Shown: positions 59,501 to 64,000 of the stretch, piece after piece
Layout of the letters: each line of letters starts with the position of its first letter
Numbering within the stretch: the stretch's first letter is position 1
Source: Takakia lepidozioides
Taxonomy: Eukaryota; Streptophyta; Takakiopsida; Takakiales; Takakiaceae
NCBI GenBank assembly: GCA_030704615.1
Contig: CM060731.1
Span: 26,472,001-26,536,000 of the forward strand
Length of the DNA: 64,000 nucleotides
Direction: 5' to 3'
Made by a program: the position numbers and the translations under genes
Notes under the pieces: model-generated
The model's input: the letters and a program-made list of their open reading frames with translations, nothing else
The model's database searches: none
What the model was told of the DNA's origin: nothing

Positions 59501-60338
59501 CCACATCTGGCCGTGGTATTCTGCCAAAGACTTGACGTGCATCCACCACACTTCCGCACTTGCAATACATACTGACAAGGGCAGTCCCCACTCGAACATC
59601 TGATTCGTATCCAGCTTTGAGGATTGCCGCATGGAGCAGCTTGCCCTGTTCCAGAGCGGCTGGGCTGACACATGCCTTCAGGATGCTTATGAAAGTGACT
59701 TGGTCAGGCTTAGCGCCTTCTCGTTGCATTTGGGTAAAGAGTTCAAATGCCTCTTCGAATTGCCCTTCCTGAGCAAGTCCTGCAAGCATCACGGTCCACG
59801 AGATCACGTTCCGTTCGGGCATTTTGTCGAACACTTGACGCGCATCCTCAAATCTCCTGCACTTGCAATACATGCTGACTAGAGTGGTTCCGAGGAAAAT
59901 GTCCGGCTCGAATCCACTTTCCAAGATGTGGGTGTGGACCGCTTTGCCAACTGCCAATTCTTTTGCCTTACCACACCCTCGCAAGAGACTTGCACATGCC
60001 TCGGAATATGCCCGAAAGCCTTGTTGCTTTATGAGATGCAGAATGTGCACTACCTCTTTCAATCGGCCCTCCTTGCACAATTTACTCACATCCCCACCAG
60101 GTCCACAAATATCCGCCTTCCATAGCTCCCCCTCTCGTCTTCGCCTTCGCCCTCCATTAGACAGAGTAGCGAATGTGGCCGTGCAAATACTTCTTCTCTT
60201 GCCCCTATTCAGATACCCAACAAACAACCAGCTCTGATTCAAGCCTTGATTGTCCACCGTGCATGATAAAAACGTGTACCTTGAGCACATTTTTCTGGGC
60301 ACTGAGCGTCCTGTGTGCAGATGCATAACTCTTTCCAT
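56565..60338 (-). CDS. Pentatricopeptide-repeat protein, PLS class with DYW domain
   Basis: A 1257-residue intron-less ORF. DYW-class PPR proteins bind specific organelle transcripts and carry the C-to-U RNA-editing deaminase. After about 100 N-terminal residues, possibly a targeting region, come about 25 PLS-type repeats (MPERNVISWTVMLAGLAQEG; ALVSMYCKCGSVVDARQVFG; GAKPDQVTFISILKACVSPA). The E region (MPFEPDAAMWGVLLGACRIQ) and PG box (DTHFVLHDVD.WQKE) follow. The deaminase has HSE at residues 1189-1191 (zinc ligand and catalytic Glu) and CGDC at 1217-1220, and ends GVCSCGDYW. All zinc and catalytic residues are present, so editing activity is expected. One repeat is truncated near residue 778. 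Plus-strand ORFs here are shadows of the repeats. Confidence 0.96.
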   Translation of the reverse strand: MERVMHLHTGRSVPRKMCSRYTFLSCTVDNQGLNQSWLFVGYLNRGKRRSICTATFATLSNGGRRRRREGELWKADICGPGGDVSKLCKEGRLKEVVHILHLIKQQGFRAYSEACASLLRGCGKAKELAVGKAVHTHILESGFEPDIFLGTTLVSMYCKCRRFEDARQVFDKMPERNVISWTVMLAGLAQEGQFEEAFELFTQMQREGAKPDQVTFISILKACVSPAALEQGKLLHAAILKAGYESDVRVGTALVSMYCKCGSVVDARQVFGRIPRPDVASWTAMIAGCAQHGHGEEAFRLFHQMHRKGMEADRVTYITILNACANPAALEQGKQLHAGIIKAGFESDVRVETALISMYSKCGSVVDAQRVFFKMPARNLYIWNVMISGCAQNGHGEEAFHLYEKMQQEGVKPDKFTFISILHACASPAAQEPGKQVHADIIKAGLESEVQVGNALVSMYCKCGRVVDAHQVFDKMPMRDVVSWNALIGGSAQQGHCGKAFDLFKQMQGEGMKPNKVTFINILNACSIPELLEQGKQLHASIIKAGFESDVQVGTALVTMFCKCRSVVDAHQVFEKISNRDVISWNAMIAGLGLQGHLEQAFELLQNMQGVGMKPNGITFMGVLNACASPSALELGKWVHADIIKAGLESEVQVGNALVSMYCKCGSMVDARRMFEKMPDRNVISWNLIIAGSAENDQAKEAFEYFRQMEREGVKPDKVTFISILDTCASPVTLEQGKWLHAAIIKAGLESDVQVGTALVSMYCKSRSVTDAQQVFQKMPQPDAVAFITILKACVCPEALEEGKQLHAGIIKAGIESDVQVGNALVSMYCKCGSLVDACRVFDNMPHKDVISWNTMIAGSALHGRCEDAFQLFHKMQREDFKPDKVTFISLLNACAGLSALEEGKWVHAHLIKSGSESEVQVCNTLVDMYAKCGSLRDAQQVFDKILEQDVVSWTALIIGYAQHGHGKGALQLFEQMKRQGVTPNQVTFIGVLSACSHVGLVDEGYHYFHSMIQDYEIAPTGMHYGCMVDLLGRAGWLDEAEDLINNMPFEPDAAMWGVLLGACRIQGNVGLAERAAECILKLDPQNATVYTMLSNIYSVAGRWSDVAKVRKVMENRGVKKEPALSRIEVKNRLHTFVVEDRSHPQTEEIYAELDKLTRQMKEAGYVPDTHFVLHDVDQWQKEQALCHHSEKLAIAFGLISTPPGTPIRIIKNLRVCGDCHTATKFISKIVGREIVARDASRFHHFQNGVCSCGDYW

Positions 60339-60618
60339 CCTCTACCCGAGACATTCAGGCGAACGGCGGAAACACACAGAGTGCCTGGCGCTTCGAGCTG
60401 GACCATGAAGATCAGAAGTGCAAATCCTGTGAGATAATCAGAGGTAGCTTTGCGATCATGAACTCTGCAAAGACAACACACCCACACATCCTCACACAAA
60501 TTTCTGCAGTTTGCAAACCCGATTGCATCTGTTTCGAGACCTTGAAATACAAGAGGAATTTGAGAACTCGTTGGCTGTCGTCATCTTGTCATCCGTGTCC
60601 TCGTGAGCATTCCATACT

Positions 60619-61010
60619 CGCTAAAAGCAGGTGTGGCAGATTCTGCCACTTTTTCGGCCTAATTCTCAGGCCGAATCGGCCACCCAGGGCAGAATCGGCA
60701 GGAATGGCCGATAACGCTCAGAGGACGGGAGACCTACCACCGATGCCCATGTCATCAGCCCACAATTCGGCAGTCTGTCAACGCAGGCACTTTGCCCCGT
60801 TTATATCCTCTCCGGGGCTCTGAATCTGGGCAATCGATATGGGATAATCGAACCTCAATCATATTGCGCCACGTAGCGGCGAGAATCCGCCACACCTGCT
60901 TTTAACGCCAGTGAACGGGCCGCGTTGGCCGACTCTGCCCTGTGCGCGGCCATAGGGCTCGCCCAAAGGCCGCTTACAGGGCAGAATCGGCCAAACACGG
61001 CCCGTTCTCT
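60619..61010. mobile_element. Foldback sequence upstream of the PPR gene, MITE candidate
   Basis: Inverted arms GAACGGGCCGCGTTGGCCGA (60913-60943) and their mate (60976-61007) match over about 31 bp around a 32-base loop. A second, wider inverted pair is TAAAAGCAGGTGTGGC (60622-60637) with its complement at 60889-60904. The motif CAGGGCAGAATCGGC recurs. No target duplication was found, so the element class is open. Confidence 0.5.
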
Positions 61011-61895
61011 AGTACTTCCCAGGATGCCAGCAAGACAGTTGGATCTACCGGTAGCTGACCGGCAGAAACCGGCAACCGGGGAATCAGGCTGCAAAATCAA
61101 ATGAGAGCTGGCAATGTGCTCTCTACCTTTCGAGGCCTTTCGCGAGACTATCTCCTCAGATTGCCTGCAGTGTGTGCTAGGAATGTTATCAATCTGAATC
61201 TCGCATTTTAGTTGCTGACGTCTGGGACGTATTGAGTCGTATCTTGTTGGTCAGGAACTGGCGTGAGTGGAGGCTCTCGATTGTTTCGAATTTCTGGTAA
61301 GAACGTGATCATTGTTGCATCGTTTGGCCAGCAAGTTCCATTTCTTCTAAGTTTCTGTGGTCCTTGGGTTGCCATGAACGTTGAAAAAAGTGGGTGTATT
61401 GACGCTACATTGGTCAGCCTCTTCATCCTCTTTGGGAGTCCTCTTTGTTTGCATTGCTATCAGGGGATCTGGCTCTTTTGCGTTCGATTTCTAGTAGGAT
61501 TTGATCTCAGTGGTTACAAGTTTCAACTCCCTTCTTTCGGCAAGCGACCATTCTTAGTGTCATTGCTCGTTGGAATTTCGTTTACGATGGACGCCCAGCA
61601 TCTCGGACCTCATGGGCTGGGCAGACAGGGAGACCGAAATTGGTTAAACAACAGTTGTTTAAGCTTTGGTTATTGTCTGATTGCAGGATTTGCCTTGACA
61701 TTATGGAGGTCAGGTCAAGGAAAGGGAGATGGGAATTGAGGAAGTGAGACACAGTGTGAGTATATCCAGGATAGGGCCTGTAACACATGGTGCAGGTCCC
61801 ATGAGCATCTGCAAGCAATCACACAGGGGCTTGAATCACAGAGAGAAAGGTTATATCTAGTAGAGTCGGTGGCTAGAGGGAGGCACTAAACGACT
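61011..61895. other. Upstream region of the DUF1191 gene
   Basis: A 158-codon plus ORF at 61263-61739 has a hydrophobic stretch (ATLVSLFILFGSPLCLHCYQ) but matches nothing I know and may be leader or promoter sequence of the following gene. Confidence 0.35.
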
Positions 61896-63047
61896 TTGTG
61901 GAAGCAGGGTGTGATAATCCAGTCCTCAACCACAGAGGTGGCAACCCATTTGGAGATGAAGAATGGAAGTGCAATACAGATGGAGATATTGGGGCAGGGC
62001 TTGCAGTGGGGGCCAGATCAGGACGATATAGAAGTGCATTTCACACCCTTGTACAGTTGGTCCATGGATTCATCACTCACTAGGAGGGATCCCATTCACA
62101 AGGCTGGGCACTGGCAGGCATTCAGATCAAGGATATGTCACAGGAGCCCCGTGTGCAGATTTCCAGTGTTGAGATCATGGTGGTCTGTCATTATGATCAG
62201 CGTTCTGAGTGCTGGTCTGTCTTGTGCAAGTGGGCATTATACAACAGTTATCTGGGAGATAATGCCGAATTCAGCATCAAATCACCTGAGTTCCATATAC
62301 CAAACAATACAGCAGGCAGCTTTCCATGCTTTCAAACACCCCAAAACAGGAAAGATTTTCAATGCCACTGTTCCCACATTGGTTGGGAATGTGACCATAC
62401 AGACTGTTAGACTCCGCACACGCAAACTGAAAAACAGAGGGTTTATCCTCGGCGAATTCAACATTCCAATTGGGTGTGAGGTTGATGGTCCCCATCTTGT
62501 AAGAGTGGTCTTGGTCTATCAAAATTTTGGGAATTTGTCCGTTTTTTCCCCGCCCATTGGAGGTCAAGAACTGGTGAGCCCTGTGCTTGGTATCATGGCC
62601 TACGACGGTTCAAATCTCAATGCAACAGGTCCCCTGCCCCCACTGAATGTGTTTGTGACAGCAGATCCAATAAGAGTGACCATTCCATTCAACTCTCCAA
62701 CCTCTCCAACCGAACCCCTTTTCTGTGCCTCATATTCCATCAGTGGGGCAGCCAACACTAGTGGGTTGAGCTTGATGCCAAATACTTGCTCCTTCACACA
62801 CCTTGGAAATTTTGCTCTAATAGGTGAGGCACCGACTCCAGCTCCAGCCCCATCCCCAGTTCTTTCTGTGGCTTCTAAGCACCGATCCAATGCATGGAAG
62901 ATTGCTGTTGTATCAGTCTTGGGTGTGGTGTTGTTCATGGTGATACTCTCATTGTTAACCATGGTCGCCCTGCATTACAGGCAAAAACAGTGGTTTGCAA
63001 AATTGCAGTATCATGCCGAGCATGGAGAGACTCATATACGTCTTTGA
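61896..63047 (+). CDS. DUF1191-family plant membrane protein
   Basis: Function unknown; the family is plant-specific, with an extracytoplasmic domain and one C-terminal membrane span. The conserved core reads QQAAFHAFKHPKTGKIFNAT, VRLRTRKLKNRGFILGEFNI, VRVVLVYQNFGNLS, VSPVLGIMAYDGSNLNATGP and a late NTCSFTHLGNFALIG, in the family's usual order. A Pro/Ala-rich linker (APTPAPAPSPV) precedes the membrane segment (WKIAVVSVLGVVLFMVILSL), then a short basic tail. The open frame gives 383 residues, but the first 90 or so look like leader. The Met at residue 100 (62193) starts a short signal-like stretch, MISVLSAGLSCASG, and would give 284 residues, nearer the family's size. Confidence 0.82.
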   Translation: MWKQGVIIQSSTTEVATHLEMKNGSAIQMEILGQGLQWGPDQDDIEVHFTPLYSWSMDSSLTRRDPIHKAGHWQAFRSRICHRSPVCRFPVLRSWWSVIMISVLSAGLSCASGHYTTVIWEIMPNSASNHLSSIYQTIQQAAFHAFKHPKTGKIFNATVPTLVGNVTIQTVRLRTRKLKNRGFILGEFNIPIGCEVDGPHLVRVVLVYQNFGNLSVFSPPIGGQELVSPVLGIMAYDGSNLNATGPLPPLNVFVTADPIRVTIPFNSPTSPTEPLFCASYSISGAANTSGLSLMPNTCSFTHLGNFALIGEAPTPAPAPSPVLSVASKHRSNAWKIAVVSVLGVVLFMVILSLLTMVALHYRQKQWFAKLQYHAEHGETHIRL

Positions 63048-64000
63048 TTGGCAACAGTCGGGCACCAGCTGCAGGAAGCATTCGTACTCGACCCACACTG
63101 GAACATTTGATGGCTTCCTAACACAGCTGCAAATAGAGGTGCAAGGTGCAGGAGACTCAAGTTTATTGCTGAGGAATTCCCAGTTGGATTGTTAGCTACA
63201 TTTGGCTGTGAGGCATCATATGACCGAGGCATCAATCATCTGCTGCATTTGGTTATTGCTCGAGTCCTGTTGAGAAACTTTCAAAAGGGGGCCTCTCCAC
63301 AAGTTCAGAGCATGACAAAGCAAAGTCGCCTGGATTGCTTTACATCTTCTGAAGTGTGCAGTGATGACGACAATGTCATCGCTCTTGTGCCTATGGCTCT
63401 CCTGCAGGAAAGGATTGCAGTCATTTAGGTGGGTCTTTTGAGTTAGGATGAATGCTGAGTTCATTGGTGGAGGTACAAGTTTGGACATAATGCACAAAGA
63501 CCAATCCATTCTTTGGTCTGTCTGAAATAATCTTCTGGAGGCAGTGATACATGCTTTCAGTCATGACCATTCATTCTTATAGGTAATTGTTAGCATCTCT
63601 GGCTTTGCACCTGGGAACTACTCACATTTATACCATAACTTTCTTCAAGAGGAAAGCAAGAGAGAGAGAAAAGGATGGAGTGTAAAGGAGAGTCGGTTAT
63701 CAGGTCACTTATCAGCATTGTCCTCTCTGTAATTCAAGATTCATGACATCTCTTGTGGCTCCATGTCACGCTGTGCTTTATTTTGTTCTGGTTGTGAGTC
63801 AAGATTTGTATGACCCTGCGGCTCGAATTGAGGGGCAGAAAGCAACTGTTTCAGCCCATGATGGAGAGGCTGTGAGAGCAGATTCGTGAGAGAGTCCAAA
63901 AAGCTGCAAGAATACATAACGCCGGATCAGTTGACATCAGATTGCCAATTATTATTTTCTGGCGTGTCGGTTTGAGCATTCCGACTATTTGTCATGCTGT
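63048..64000. other. DUF1191 3' UTR and downstream DNA
   Basis: No further gene recognised to the window edge. A short GA-rich tract lies at about 63658-63675. Confidence 0.5.

Noticed and set aside
57500-60240. Many plus-strand ORFs of 60-124 codons
   Set aside because: They are shadows of the repetitive PPR gene on the minus strand and repeat with its motif period.

Overview
This is a nuclear genome window from a land plant. The clues are GT-AG spliced genes with introns of about 0.1-1.5 kb, a chloroplast HCF164-type thioredoxin, a plant NADK3-type NADH kinase, caffeate-type O-methyltransferases, a DUF1191 membrane protein and an intron-less DYW pentatricopeptide-repeat protein. The long, internally repetitive DYW protein would suit a seed-free plant (bryophyte, lycophyte or fern), but I cannot place the species from the sequence.

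Layout. 315-4095 (+) is the 3' two-fifths of the eIF3 subunit a gene, entering from the left edge. 5.5-6.9 kb holds a decayed transposon copy and tRNA-derived SINEs. 7.1-9.1 kb (-) is O-methyltransferase gene 1. 10.2-13.8 kb holds a short tandem repeat and a second copy of the 5.9-6.9 kb transposon, itself broken by a TTAA-flanked element and a SINE. 13.8-20.1 kb is AT-rich and nearly empty. 20.1-39.5 kb is a transposon island: a 3.4-kb hAT element with an 8-bp target duplication, carrying fragments like the PDF motif of organellar ssDNA-binding (OSB) proteins; a P450 relic; a satellite with a palindromic core interrupted by a 5.2-kb Mutator-like element (9-bp target duplication) and a second TTAA element; G-rich and hairpin minisatellites; a broken transposon-type spliced ORF; and a decayed LINE.

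The right part is gene-rich: O-methyltransferase gene 2 (40.0-43.2 kb, -), HCF164 (46.3-48.9 kb, -), NADK3 (51.1-54.9 kb, +), the DYW-PPR gene (56.6-60.3 kb, -) and a DUF1191 gene (61.9-63.0 kb, +). HCF164 and NADK3 are divergent across about 2.2 kb.

The two O-methyltransferase genes share strand and exon plan (internal exons of exactly 250 and 65 nt), so they are a local duplicate pair now separated by the transposon island. The other genes are ordinary housekeeping, redox and organelle genes with no evident shared pathway. The most unusual content is the nested transposon record, where target duplications and empty sites let several insertions be defined to the base, and a family of TTAA-flanked elements resembling piggyBac-type MITEs, unusual for a land plant. 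I saw no CRISPR array, operon or bacterial-type system.
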